A stretch of 64,000 nucleotides of DNA, from positions 1,426,001-1,490,000 of the forward strand of contig CAVRJC010000012.1 of NCBI GenBank assembly GCA_963721435.1, read 5' to 3'. Below are positions 47,522 to 56,484 of the stretch, in pieces. This DNA comes from CAVRJC01 sp963721435. Its GTDB lineage: Bacteria > Actinomycetota > Acidimicrobiia > IMCC26256 > DASPTH01. The first letter of the stretch is position 1. Each line of letters opens with the position of its first letter. Both the position numbers and the translations under genes were made by a program. The notes under the pieces are model-generated. The model worked only from the letters and a program-made list of their open reading frames with translations, was not told the DNA's origin and did not search any database.

Positions 47522-48263
47522 GTGGCGGAGTTGCAGCAGGGCCCGCTCGAGGTCGAGGTCGAGCACATCTCGCTCACCGGCGACGACGGCACCCCCGTCG
47601 ACGCGATCCACGCCGCGACCCGACGGCATGCCGGTCTCGGGGATCGTGCTGCATCCGGATCTCATGGGCATCCGCCCGCTCTACGACGACCTGTGTCGGC
47701 GCCTGGCCACGCACGGCTTCGCGGTGGTGGCGCCCGAGCCGTTCGTGCGCGCGCCCGCCGACGTGCGCGCCGACGAGGAGGTCACGTCGCGGCAGGCCTA
47801 CGCGCCGCAGCTCGACGACGATCTCCAGATCGGCGACCTCGAGCTCGCGGCCGACTACCTCGTCGTGCACGACGACGTGCGCGAGGTCGCCGTCGTCGGG
47901 TTCTGCATGGGTGGGATGCAGGCGCTGAAGGCCGCCGCCACCGGGCGCTTCGACAAGGCCGTCATGTTCTACGGGATGGTCGTCCCTCCCGAGGGGTGGA
48001 TCGGGCCGAAGACGCGCATCCCGCTCGACACCGCGGCCGAGGTGTGCCCGACCCTCGCGATCTTCGGCGCGCGCGACGTCTTCACGCCCGAAGCCGACAT
48101 CGAGGCGCTGCGCGCCGCGTGGGCCGACCGCCCCGATTGCGAGATCGTCGTCTACCCGGAGGCCGAGCACGGCTTCGTGCACGCGCCGGAGCGTCCGTCG
48201 CACCGTGCGGCGGACGCCGCCGACGCCTGGCGCCGTGTGCTCGCCTTCTTGCTCCCTGACTGA
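47522..48263 (+). CDS. dienelactone hydrolase family protein (one frame break near 47620)
   Basis: About 246 residues, alpha/beta hydrolase. The nucleophile elbow is GFCMGGM (Cys), the Asp is in GARDVFTPEAD and the His in AEHGF, giving the DLH triad. The first roughly 33 codons from GTG 47522 are in another frame; removing one C from CCC at 47618-47620 joins them to DGMPVSGIVLHPDLMG. The substrate is unknown and need not be a dienelactone. It follows disA by 27 bases. Confidence 0.82.
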
Positions 48264-48335
48264 GCCGGCCTGATCCCGGGTCGCTCACGGCTCGGCGGGC
48301 TACGCGAATTGATCCGCCTCCCTCGCCGTTCGCTC

Positions 48336-49364
48336 CTACGGAACCAGGCCGTGGTCGGCGACCGCGACCGCCATCACCGCGAGGCCCACGGCTGACGCGA
48401 CCAGCGCCGCGTACGCGACGCGCGGCTTCCAGCCCGCGAGGATCTGGCCCGCAGCCACGAACGCGGGGAAGCACTCGTTGGCGTACCGGCCGAGGCCGAC
48501 GATGCCGAGCACGAACGACGGCACGAGATACAGCATGGTGAAGACGAGCCACGCGCGCGGCAGGTGCCGGCGTCGGAGCACCACGGCGCTGATCGCCGCG
48601 ATCGCGAGCAACGCGTGCACGAGCGCCGAGCCCTTGCCCGGCTCGGTGAACAGCCCGACGACCGTGATCTCCTTCCAGTCCGACTTCGCGGTCAGGAACG
48701 CGAACGCGTCGCCGGTCCGGTCGTAGCAGTACCAACACCATCCGGCGAACGCCACGACCGCGGGCGCGCACACGATCGCCATCCGCCGGAACGCGGGCGC
48801 GACCGCCACGAGCAGTGCCACGACGACGACGAACCCGTTCGGCCGCAGCAGCACCGCACCGGCCGCGAGGATGCCCGCGCTCAGGTCGTGCCGGTCCTCG
48901 ACGAGGACGAAGGCCCACACCGTCGCCGCGAGGAACAGCGACGAGGGGTAGCTGAGCGAGAACACGAACGCGGCGGGGAAGATCGCGAGCGCCCACACCG
49001 CGAGCACCGCCGCGCGCGGAGACGAGTGACGGCGCGCGAGCACGTACACGCCGGCGAGCGCCACGAAGAACGCGACTTGATTGACGACGAACAGCCCGAC
49101 CTGGGGGTCGACGAGCGCGTCGAGCGCCTTGATCGCGATGGGGAGCCCGGGGAAGAACGCCCAACGCGGTTGGGTCATCGCCAGTGACCCGTATCCGTGC
49201 TCGGCGATGAAGAAGTAGAAGCCGCCGTCGTAGGCCGTCGCGAGCTTGGTGAAGCGCGACGTGCCTGCGGGCGGGTTGACCGCGAGGAGGAACACCACCA
49301 CCGAGAGCACGCGCGAGACGATCCACGGCAGGAGCACGACCCGCAGGGCCGAGAAGCGGTTCAT
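48336..49364 (-). CDS. PIG-V-like membrane mannosyltransferase
   Basis: A 342-residue protein with about nine hydrophobic helices. The early lumenal loop has AYDGGFYFFIAEHGYG and WAFFPGLPIAIKAL, a pattern typical of PIG-V-type mannosyltransferases using polyprenyl-phosphate sugars. It starts at ATG 49364 within the stop of the preceding GT gene. It probably adds mannose to a cell-envelope glycan or protein. Confidence 0.8.
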   Translation of the reverse strand: MNRFSALRVVLLPWIVSRVLSVVVFLLAVNPPAGTSRFTKLATAYDGGFYFFIAEHGYGSLAMTQPRWAFFPGLPIAIKALDALVDPQVGLFVVNQVAFFVALAGVYVLARRHSSPRAAVLAVWALAIFPAAFVFSLSYPSSLFLAATVWAFVLVEDRHDLSAGILAAGAVLLRPNGFVVVVALLVAVAPAFRRMAIVCAPAVVAFAGWCWYCYDRTGDAFAFLTAKSDWKEITVVGLFTEPGKGSALVHALLAIAAISAVVLRRRHLPRAWLVFTMLYLVPSFVLGIVGLGRYANECFPAFVAAGQILAGWKPRVAYAALVASAVGLAVMAVAVADHGLVP

Positions 49365-50705
49365 CCTTCCGCGGGGAGCGGGACGCGCACGTCGGGCACC
49401 GCGGTGACGTCGTCGTCGACGGCCGTCACCGTGGGCGCCGGACGGAGCAGCAGCAACAGTGCGGCGCCGAGCAGCAGCATCATCGCGACCGACTTCACCG
49501 ATGTACGTCGCGTGCAGATACCAGTGTGCTTCGACCTGCGGTGGCAACGGGTACGTCGTCCACGTGCGCATGATCCAGCCCGCGAGCGCGAGCGGCGCCG
49601 CGAGCAGCGCGATCTGGAGCCACGACCGGCCGACCCAGCGGGCGACGTCGACGATGAGCACGACGACCAGCAGGCTCCACGCGGTGTAGTGATCCCAGGT
49701 GATCGGTCCCGCCAGCAGCGCGACCAGCACGAGCACACCCAGATCGAGCGGCTCGATCGCGTGATCGCGGCGGAGCCACCAGAGCCCGAGCACGCCGACC
49801 GCGGCGACGAGGTAGCTGACGACGCGCCAACCCCCCAACGGCACCTGCGCGATCAGGTCGTTGCTGTGCGTGAACAGACGCGCGAGTACCGCGGGGAGTG
49901 ACTGGTTGTCGGTGTTACGCGCGCCCTGGCTCACGCTGCCGCCGATGTGGTGGAACCAGTCGAAGAGGTCACTGGGCCGCCCGATGATCGCCGCGGTCCC
50001 CAGGATGACGGCCACGGTCGCGACCGCGGACCACACCGCGCGCCACTTCCCGCGCAACGCGAGGTACACGAGCAACAGGATCGGGCTGAACTTCAACAGC
50101 GCGGCGACCGCGACGCCGACACCGACGAGCCGCCAGTAGCCACGCGCCACGCCGAAGAACGCGACCGCGAGCCCGAGCATCAGGAAGCCGTCGACCTGCC
50201 CCAGCCAGATCGACTTGTTCACCGAGGTCGAGAGCAACATCACGCCGATCGTGATCAGCCCGGCGGGCAGGCGTGACGGGGGCGGCAGCGCGAGCAGCGT
50301 GATCCCGATCGCGGCGAGGATCGCGAGCAGGTCGACGAGCCGGAAGAGGTCGGCGGCGGTGCCCGCGTCGAATGGCGTGAACGGCGCGTAGAGGAGTGCG
50401 GTGCTCGGAAGCCCGATGTAGCTCGAAAACGGCCCGAAGTTGGTGTCTTGCATCTCCGGCCCGACGAGCCGCAGCCCCTCGGCCTTCGACGCGGCGCGGT
50501 CGTAGAGCGGCTGGCGGTCGACGAGGCGTTGCGCGGCCACCCAGTTGAGATCGAAGTCGTAGGGCTTGCCGGCGGTGGCTTCCGACGTCCAGTCGAAGAT
50601 CACCACGTTGGCGACGCCTGCCGCGACGAGCAGGGCGCCGACGAAGATGAAGATCCGTCGCACGTCCGTGAGCCGCGCCCTGGGGCGCGGGAGCCCGTTC
50701 GACAA
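49361..50705 (-). CDS. GT87-type polyprenol-phosphate glycosyltransferase (one frame break near 49497)
   Basis: About 447 residues and 10-12 helices. The outer loop has YDFDLNWVAAQRLVDRQPLY, and LGQVDGFLMLGLAVAFFG and LLKFSPILLLVYLAL are DUF2029/GT87 helices. TTG 50705 is chosen because GGAGGAAA lies ten bases upstream. Near the 3' end the frame changes at ATCGGTGAAG; dropping one G gives VKSVAMMLLLGAAL and a stop overlapping the next gene by four bases (ATGA), which supports the correction. Without it the two GT genes appear fused. Confidence 0.82.
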
Positions 50706-50790
50706 GTAGAGATTTCCTCCGGATCCGTCGCGATCCCGACGCGATCGTGCGCCGGAGCGTACCCGCGCGGCCGGTGTACCTTTGGCCGCC

Positions 50791-52446
50791 ATGGAGGTCG
50801 CCTCGGAGGAATCCCGGCGCGCTCCGGCCGGTGCACGAGCCCCGCGAACCGGCGACGGCGAGGGCAGGGCCCGCGCCCCACTCGCGCCCCGTTGGGTGCT
50901 GGCCCTGGGCGTGCTCGTCGTGGTCGTCGGCGTCGTGCTGCGGTTCACGGCCCGCTCCGACCTCTGGCTCGACGAGGCACTGTCGGTCAACATCGCCCGG
51001 CTCCCGATCGCCGACCTGGAGACCGCGCTGCGGCACGACGGCGCGCCGCCGCTCTACTACGCGCTCCTGCACTTCTGGATCGACGTGTTCGGCCTCAGCA
51101 ACCTCGCGGTGCGCTCGCTGTCGGGGGTGTTCTCCGTGGCGACGCTGCCGTTGGCGTGGTTCGCCGGCCGACGGTTGGGGCGCGCGGGGCCACCGGGGCC
51201 GGTAGGCGACGACTCGTCGCGCACGCGCCTCGTCGCCGCGCTCGTCGTGCTCGTGTTCGTCTGCTCGCCGTACATGATCCGGTTCGCGACCGAAGCCCGC
51301 ATGTACTCACTCGTGATGTTCCTGGTGACGGCCGGCTACCTCGCGTTGCGACGCGCGCTCGAGCGGCCGTCACTCGGGCGTCTCGCACTGGTCGCGGTGC
51401 TCGCCGCGCTGATGCTCTACACGCACTATTGGACGATCTACCTGCTCGCGGTCGTGGGCATCGGCATGCTGTGGTGCGCGTTCCGCGGGAGCACACTGGA
51501 GCTGCGTCACGCCGCCCGTGGTGTGATCGTCGCGTTGGTTGCCGCCGCGATCACGTTCGTGCCGTGGCTCGACACGTTCCTCTACCAGTCGGACCACACG
51601 GGCACCCCGTGGGGCCCCGCCCAGATGCCGTGGACCGCAGTGCGGCAGGCCTTCGACCAGTTCGGCGGCGGCGACAACATCTCGCACGGCGAAGCCAACC
51701 TCATGGTGTTCCTGCTCTTCGCGCTCGCGATGCTCGGTCTCTTCGGCGCAGCTGCGAGCAGATGGCACATCGACATCGACATCGCGACACAGCCGGCCGT
51801 CCGGTGGGAGGCCGCGGCCGCGGCCGGTGCGCTGCTGGTGGGTGTGACCGTGACCTACATGAGCGGCAACGGGTTCGCCGGTCGCTACGCCGCGACGATG
51901 TACCCGCTGCTCGCACTGGTCGTCGCGTACGGGTTCACCGTGTTCTCGTCGCGCGCGGTCATGGCGGGCGTGCTCGCCGTGTTCGTCGCGATCGGCCTGA
52001 TCGGCGGCGTCCGCTCCGCGCGTGATCTGCGCACGCAGGCGGCCGAGGTCGCCGCAGTGATCAGCGCGGAAGCCAAGCCCGGCGACGTCGTGGTCTACTG
52101 CCCGGACCAGCTCGGACCCGCGGTCAGCCGGAAGCTCGGCGATCAGTCGAACCTCGACCAGATGACGTTCCCGAGTGGCGACCGGCCCGAGTTCATCAAC
52201 TGGGTCGACTACCTGCGGACCATTCGGCACACCGATCCCGCGGCGTTCGCGAACGAGGTGCTCGACCGCGCCGGTGACCACACCATCTGGTACGTCGTGA
52301 ACCCGGGATACGGAGGCGTGAAGCAGAAGTGTGAAGCGGTCGGCGCCGCGCTCGACGCCGCGCGTCCCGGCGCGCGCCGACGCGTCGTATCGGACGACAA
52401 GGTCCTGTTCGAGCTCGACAACCTGTACGAGTACCCCGCGAAGTAG
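50791..52446 (+). CDS. GT39/ArnT-like membrane glycosyltransferase
   Basis: A 551-residue protein with about 11 helices and a soluble C-terminal domain of about 140 residues. RSDLWLDEALSVNIARLP carries the Asp-Glu catalytic motif in the first outer loop, and ALRHDGAPPLYYALLHFW is the usual GT-C follow-up. ATG 50791 is preferred to TTG 50782. It is divergent from the GT87 gene, so the three glycosyltransferases form a small glycan locus. Confidence 0.85.
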   Translation: MEVASEESRRAPAGARAPRTGDGEGRARAPLAPRWVLALGVLVVVVGVVLRFTARSDLWLDEALSVNIARLPIADLETALRHDGAPPLYYALLHFWIDVFGLSNLAVRSLSGVFSVATLPLAWFAGRRLGRAGPPGPVGDDSSRTRLVAALVVLVFVCSPYMIRFATEARMYSLVMFLVTAGYLALRRALERPSLGRLALVAVLAALMLYTHYWTIYLLAVVGIGMLWCAFRGSTLELRHAARGVIVALVAAAITFVPWLDTFLYQSDHTGTPWGPAQMPWTAVRQAFDQFGGGDNISHGEANLMVFLLFALAMLGLFGAAASRWHIDIDIATQPAVRWEAAAAAGALLVGVTVTYMSGNGFAGRYAATMYPLLALVVAYGFTVFSSRAVMAGVLAVFVAIGLIGGVRSARDLRTQAAEVAAVISAEAKPGDVVVYCPDQLGPAVSRKLGDQSNLDQMTFPSGDRPEFINWVDYLRTIRHTDPAAFANEVLDRAGDHTIWYVVNPGYGGVKQKCEAVGAALDAARPGARRRVVSDDKVLFELDNLYEYPAK

Positions 52447-52470
52447 ACGCGTCGGCGAGCGGCCGAGAGA

Positions 52471-53136
52471 TCAGGGCTCGGAGCGGTCTTGCAGCGCGGG
52501 GCGGTCGATGATGCGGTAGCGGTTGCGTCCCTGGATCTCGATCCAGCCGAGCTTGGCGAACTGCGACAGCGCCTTGTTGACGCGCTCGCGACTCGCGCCG
52601 ACGAGCCCGGCGAGATCTTCCTGCGTCATCGGCAGCCGGAACTCCACGCGGTCGCCCGCGAGCTCGAGCAGGCGCTTCGCCGTGCGCGCGGGAACGTCGA
52701 GGAAGACCGCGTCGGCGAGCGACTCGTCGGTGCTGCGCAAGCGGCGCGCCAGCACGCGCACGATGACCCACAGCAGATGGGGATGCGCCTGGAACGCGGC
52801 CCGCACCGCTGGGTACTGCAACACGAGGAGCTGTGTGTCTTCCAGCGCCCGCGCGTCAGCCGAGCGCGGCCCCTCGTCGAAGAGCCCGAGCTCGCCGAAC
52901 AGGCTGCCTTCCTCGAGCACCGCGACCAGGGACTCGCGCCCGTCGGGCGACTTGGTGAGAATGGCGACGCGCCCGCTCACGATCCCGAACAGCTCGTTGG
53001 ACTCGTCGCCCTGTCGGAAGAGCACCTCGTTGCGGGCGATCGTGCGACTCGTCGACGACGAACGCAGGCTCTCGAGCGTCTGGGGAGGGAGCGCCCCGAG
53101 GAGCTGGGTGGTCTCGAGGATGCGGCGGTCGGCCAT
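52471..53136 (-). CDS. Crp/Fnr-family transcription regulator
   Basis: A 221-residue regulator. The cyclic-nucleotide domain contains LFGELGLFDEGPRSADARAL (phosphate cassette with Glu and Arg), and the C-terminal winged helix contains MTQEDLAGLVGASRERVNKAL. It resembles actinobacterial Crp/GlxR. It is divergent from carD with 160 bases between, and could control either gene, which is inference. Confidence 0.92.
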   Translation of the reverse strand: MADRRILETTQLLGALPPQTLESLRSSSTSRTIARNEVLFRQGDESNELFGIVSGRVAILTKSPDGRESLVAVLEEGSLFGELGLFDEGPRSADARALEDTQLLVLQYPAVRAAFQAHPHLLWVIVRVLARRLRSTDESLADAVFLDVPARTAKRLLELAGDRVEFRLPMTQEDLAGLVGASRERVNKALSQFAKLGWIEIQGRNRYRIIDRPALQDRSEP

Positions 53137-53218
53137 GGTGCACTGAGCGTAACGATCCGGGCCCGCCTGGTGGGGGAGCCGCGGGCGTTGCGGGGCCAAG
53201 AGCGCACCAGCCCTCTGG

Positions 53219-53224
53219 TATCCT
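53219..53224 (+). promoter_or_regulatory. candidate -10 of carD
   Basis: TATCCT lies 73 bases before the carD start, in the region shared with the divergent Crp gene. The -35 is not clear. Confidence 0.3.
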
Positions 53225-53296
53225 GGGACTTCTGCCGCTTCCGGCAAGGGGCCGATTCCCGCTCGGCCCGCCTCCATTTCGTTCGTGAGGAGCGTC

Positions 53297-53836
53297 ATGA
53301 CCTTCGCCGTCGGCGACAAGGTGGTCTACCCCCATCACGGTGCTGCCACCATCGAAAAGCGCGAGAAGAAGGAAGCCTTCGGCGAGAAGCGCGACTATCT
53401 CGTGCTGCGCCTGGCCTACGGCGACCTCACGTTGATGGTCCCGGCCGACAACGCCGAGGAGATCGGCCTCCGTGAGGTCATCAACGACGAAGAGGTGGAG
53501 GAGGTGTTCGCGGTCCTTCGCAAGAAGGAGGCGCGCATGCCCACCAACTGGTCGCGCCGGTTCAAGAACCACGTCGAGAAGCTCAAGAGCGGCGACATCT
53601 ACCAGGTGGCCGAAGTGGTCCGGAACCTCTCGATCCGCGAGGCCGACAAGGGCCTGTCCGCCGGTGAGAAGCGGATGCTCGCGCGCGCCCGCCAGATCCT
53701 CGTGTCGGAGCTCACCTTCGCGCTCAATGTGGACGAGGAGACCGCCGAGACCCGTCTCGATGAAGTGCTCAAGGGCGAGGACAAGCCTCCGGCCAAGAAG
53801 CCGGCGGCGAAGAAGGCTCCCGCCGCCAAGAAGTAG
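53297..53836 (+). CDS. carD: RNA polymerase-binding transcription factor CarD
   Basis: A 179-residue protein. The N-terminal RNAP-interacting Tudor-like domain starts FAVGDKVVYPHHGAATIEKR; the helical C-terminal domain has the DNA-minor-groove Trp (MPTNWSRRFKNHVEKL). It ends in a Lys/Pro/Ala tail of about 20 residues (PPAKKPAAKKAPAAKK) not found in most CarD proteins. It stabilises open complexes at rRNA and other promoters. GAGGAG at 53286 fixes ATG 53297 as the start. Confidence 0.95.
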   Translation: MTFAVGDKVVYPHHGAATIEKREKKEAFGEKRDYLVLRLAYGDLTLMVPADNAEEIGLREVINDEEVEEVFAVLRKKEARMPTNWSRRFKNHVEKLKSGDIYQVAEVVRNLSIREADKGLSAGEKRMLARARQILVSELTFALNVDEETAETRLDEVLKGEDKPPAKKPAAKKAPAAKK

Positions 53837-53848
53837 GAGCGCAGCGCC

Positions 53849-54478
53849 GTGGGCGCAGTGTGGGGGATCGTCGTTGCCGCGGGTCGGGGTGACCGCTTCG
53901 GTGCCCCGAAGCAATTCTGTGACCTTACCGGCACGCGCGTCGTCGATCGTTCGGTCGCGACCGCGACTGCCGCATGCGACGCGGTGGTCGTCGTGCTGCC
54001 GGACGGGATGCCGTGGGACGGCCCCCGCGTCGATGCGGCCGTCGTGGGCGGTGCGACCCGGTCGGAGTCGGTGCGCGCGGGGCTCGGCGCGGTGCCCGAC
54101 GACGTCGAGGTGATCGTGGTCCACGACGCGGCCCGCCCGCTCGCGTCGCGCGATCTGTTCGCGGCCGTGATCGCGGCAGTGCGCGACGGCGCCGACGCCG
54201 CCGTACCGGGAGTGGCGGTGGCCGACACGTTGAAGCGGGTCGACGGCGCGCAGGTTGTCGCGACCGTCGCCCGTGACGACCTCGTCGCCGCGCAGACGCC
54301 GCAGGCGTTCCGTGCGAGCGCGTTGCGCGCTGCGCACGCGAGTGATGACGATGCGAGCGACGACGCCGCGCTCGTGGAAGCCGCGGGTGGCCGCGTCGTG
54401 GTCGTCACCGGCGATCCCGCCAACCTGAAGATCACCACGCCCACTGATCTCCTCGTCGCGGCAGCGACGCTCTCATGA
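53849..54478 (+). CDS. ispD: 2-C-methyl-D-erythritol 4-phosphate cytidylyltransferase
   Basis: A 209-residue enzyme of the MEP isoprenoid pathway. GIVVAAGRGDRFGAPKQF is the CTP-binding loop, VVHDAARPL and PGVAVADTLKRV are conserved, and QTPQAFRASALRAA is the C-terminal signature. GTG 53849 starts 12 bases after carD, the usual actinobacterial order. Overlaps ispF by four bases. Confidence 0.96.
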   Translation: MGAVWGIVVAAGRGDRFGAPKQFCDLTGTRVVDRSVATATAACDAVVVVLPDGMPWDGPRVDAAVVGGATRSESVRAGLGAVPDDVEVIVVHDAARPLASRDLFAAVIAAVRDGADAAVPGVAVADTLKRVDGAQVVATVARDDLVAAQTPQAFRASALRAAHASDDDASDDAALVEAAGGRVVVVTGDPANLKITTPTDLLVAAATLS

Positions 54479-54942
54479 TCCGCGTGGGCCTCGGCTACGA
54501 CATCCATCCCTTCGGGGGCGACGGCCCGTTGGTGCTCGGTGGCGTGACGATCGCGGGGGAGGGCCTCGCGGGTCACTCCGATGCCGACGCGGTCGCGCAC
54601 GCAGTGGCCGACGCGCTGCTCGGCCCCGCGGGCCTCCCTGATCTCGGCACCTTGTTCCCCGCGTCCGACGAGCGGTACCGCGGCGTCTCGTCGATCGAGC
54701 TGCTGCGCGACGTCGTCGCGCGTGTCGCGGCGGAGGGCTGGTCGGTCGCCAATGTCGACGTCGTGATCAACGCCGAGCGGCCTGCGCTCGCACCGCATCT
54801 CGAGGCCATGCGCCAGAACCTGCGCGACGCGCTCGCCCCCGACTCCTTCGTGTCCGTGAAGCCCAAGCGCGGCGAGGGCATCGGCACCGTCGGCCGGGGC
54901 GAAGGCATCGCAGTCTGGGCCGTCGCCCTCCTGATCCAATGA
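54475..54942 (+). CDS. ispF: 2-C-methyl-D-erythritol 2,4-cyclodiphosphate synthase
   Basis: A 155-residue enzyme following IspD in the MEP pathway. GYDIHPF (metal Asp and His), GHSDADAVAHAVADALLG and the C-terminal KPKRGEGIGTVGRGEGI are present. Starts inside the ispD stop (ATGA). Its stop lies directly before the tandem hairpins. Confidence 0.96.
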   Translation: MIRVGLGYDIHPFGGDGPLVLGGVTIAGEGLAGHSDADAVAHAVADALLGPAGLPDLGTLFPASDERYRGVSSIELLRDVVARVAAEGWSVANVDVVINAERPALAPHLEAMRQNLRDALAPDSFVSVKPKRGEGIGTVGRGEGIAVWAVALLIQ

Positions 54943-54943
54943 G

Positions 54944-54993
54944 GTTTTGGCGTCGCCAGATGTCGCCAGAGGTGGGTTTGGCGACGCCAAAAC
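54944..54993. repeat. 50-base hairpin unit 1
   Basis: GTTTTGGCGTCGCC (54944-54957) is the exact reverse complement of GGCGACGCCAAAAC (54980-54993), enclosing a 22-base loop containing CAGAGGTGGG. It begins two bases after the ispF stop. It pairs as RNA or DNA cruciform. Confidence 0.9.
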
Positions 54994-55018
54994 TTCGGGA
55001 AGCGTGCCCTCCACGAGG

Positions 55019-55068
55019 GTTTTGGCGTCGGTAAAGGCCGTCAGAGGTGGGCTTACCGACGCCAAAAC
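55019..55068. repeat. 50-base hairpin unit 2
   Basis: GTTTTGGCGTCGGTAA (55019-55034) is the exact reverse complement of TTACCGACGCCAAAAC (55053-55068), enclosing an 18-base loop that also contains CAGAGGTGGG. Same total length and outer 12-base arms as unit 1, but the inner pairs differ in both arms together, so pairing is kept. Confidence 0.9.
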
Positions 55069-55080
55069 ATTGAGAGGGGA

Positions 55081-56484
55081 GTGACGGCCGCGCAACTACC
55101 CTCACCGGGCATGGTGCGGATCCGCGACACGTTGTTGCGCGACACGGTCGAGCTCGTTCTGCGCGAGCCGGGCAAGGTGTCGTTCTACGTGTGCGGGCCG
55201 ACGGTCTACGACGAGCCGCACGTCGGCAACGCACGCACCGCGGTCGTCTTCGACATCATCCGCCGCTACCTCGAGTGGACCGGCCTCGACGTCACCTTCG
55301 TGAGCAACGTCACCGACGTCGAGGACAAGATCATCGCCCGCGCCGCGCAGCGGGGGATCACCGAGCCCGAGCTCGCCGCGCAGTTCGAAGCCGTCTACTT
55401 CGATCTCATGGACCGCCTCAACGTGAAGCGTGCCGATCACCGCCCGCACGCCACCGAGTACATCGAGCGCATGATCGACCTCGTGGCGCAGCTCGTCGCG
55501 AGCGGGCACGCGTACGTGGTCGAGGATCAAGGCGTGTATTTCGACGTCGAGAGCTTCGACCGTTACGGCGAGCTCTCGCACCGCACGATCGAGGAGCTGC
55601 GGGAATCGGCCGGCGCACGCGTCGACGTCGACGAAGCGAAGCGCAGCCCGATGGACTTCGCGCTCTGGAAGGCCGCGAAGCCCGGCGAGCCGGCATGGGA
55701 CTCTCCGTGGGGCAAGGGTCGTCCCGGCTGGCACATCGAGTGCTCGGCGATGTCGCTCGACATCCTCGGTGAGGGCTTCGACCTGCACGGCGGCGGCAAC
55801 GACCTCATGTTCCCCCACCACGAGAACGAGCGCGCGCAAGCGGAAGGCGCGGGGCATCCGTTCGCGCGGCACTGGATCCACAGCGGCATGGTGACCATCG
55901 GCGACGAGAAGATGGCCAAGTCGGCGGGCAACTTCGTGACCACCACGGAGGCGCTGGATCAGTTCGGCCCCGCCGCGTTCCGGTTCGCGGTGCTGCAGAC
56001 TCACTACACGCGTTCGATGGACCTCGGCCCCTCGGAGCTCGACGCGGCCGCCAAGGGTGTCGAGCGGCTCCAGGCACTCGTGCGGCGTGCTGAGGCCGCG
56101 GGCGTCGATGCAAACGGCGCGACCGTCGACGACGCGACCGTCGCCACGTTCCGCGACGCGATGGACGACGACTTCAACACACCCAACGCGATGGCCGCGG
56201 TGTTCGACGCCGCGGGCCGCGCGAACCGAGCCATCGACGACGGCGGTTTCACGGCCGCGGCGTCCCTCGTCGCCACCGTGCTCGAGCTCACGAGTGCGCT
56301 CGGCCTCGACCTCGGCGCCGCGTCGGGCACCGACGACGACACCGAGATCGACAACCTCGTGCGCCAACGCGACGAGGCGCGCGCCGCGAAGGACTTCGCG
56401 ACCGCCGACGCGCTGCGCGACGCGCTCACCGCGCGCGGCATCCAGCTCGAGGACACCCCGGGCGGCACGATCTGGCACCGATGA
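55081..56484 (+). CDS. cysS: cysteinyl-tRNA synthetase
   Basis: A 467-residue class I synthetase. The zinc/HIGH region is YVCGPTVYDEPHVGNAR, the zinc ligands recur in GWHIECSAMSLDILG and HHENERAQAEG, and the KMSKS loop is KMAKSAGN. GTG 55081 has AGAGG five bases upstream; ATG 55111 would give a shorter N-terminus but lacks a ribosome-binding site. Overlaps rlmB (ATGA). Confidence 0.96.
   Translation: MTAAQLPSPGMVRIRDTLLRDTVELVLREPGKVSFYVCGPTVYDEPHVGNARTAVVFDIIRRYLEWTGLDVTFVSNVTDVEDKIIARAAQRGITEPELAAQFEAVYFDLMDRLNVKRADHRPHATEYIERMIDLVAQLVASGHAYVVEDQGVYFDVESFDRYGELSHRTIEELRESAGARVDVDEAKRSPMDFALWKAAKPGEPAWDSPWGKGRPGWHIECSAMSLDILGEGFDLHGGGNDLMFPHHENERAQAEGAGHPFARHWIHSGMVTIGDEKMAKSAGNFVTTTEALDQFGPAAFRFAVLQTHYTRSMDLGPSELDAAAKGVERLQALVRRAEAAGVDANGATVDDATVATFRDAMDDDFNTPNAMAAVFDAAGRANRAIDDGGFTAAASLVATVLELTSALGLDLGAASGTDDDTEIDNLVRQRDEARAAKDFATADALRDALTARGIQLEDTPGGTIWHR

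Noticed and set aside
48336..50993. Apparent 885-residue double glycosyltransferase
   Set aside because: A one-base break near 49497 joins two genes; after correction the first stops at 49361 with a four-base overlap with the second.
54944..55068. CRISPR array
   Set aside because: Only two units, each an inverted repeat with no spacer pattern and no cas genes nearby.
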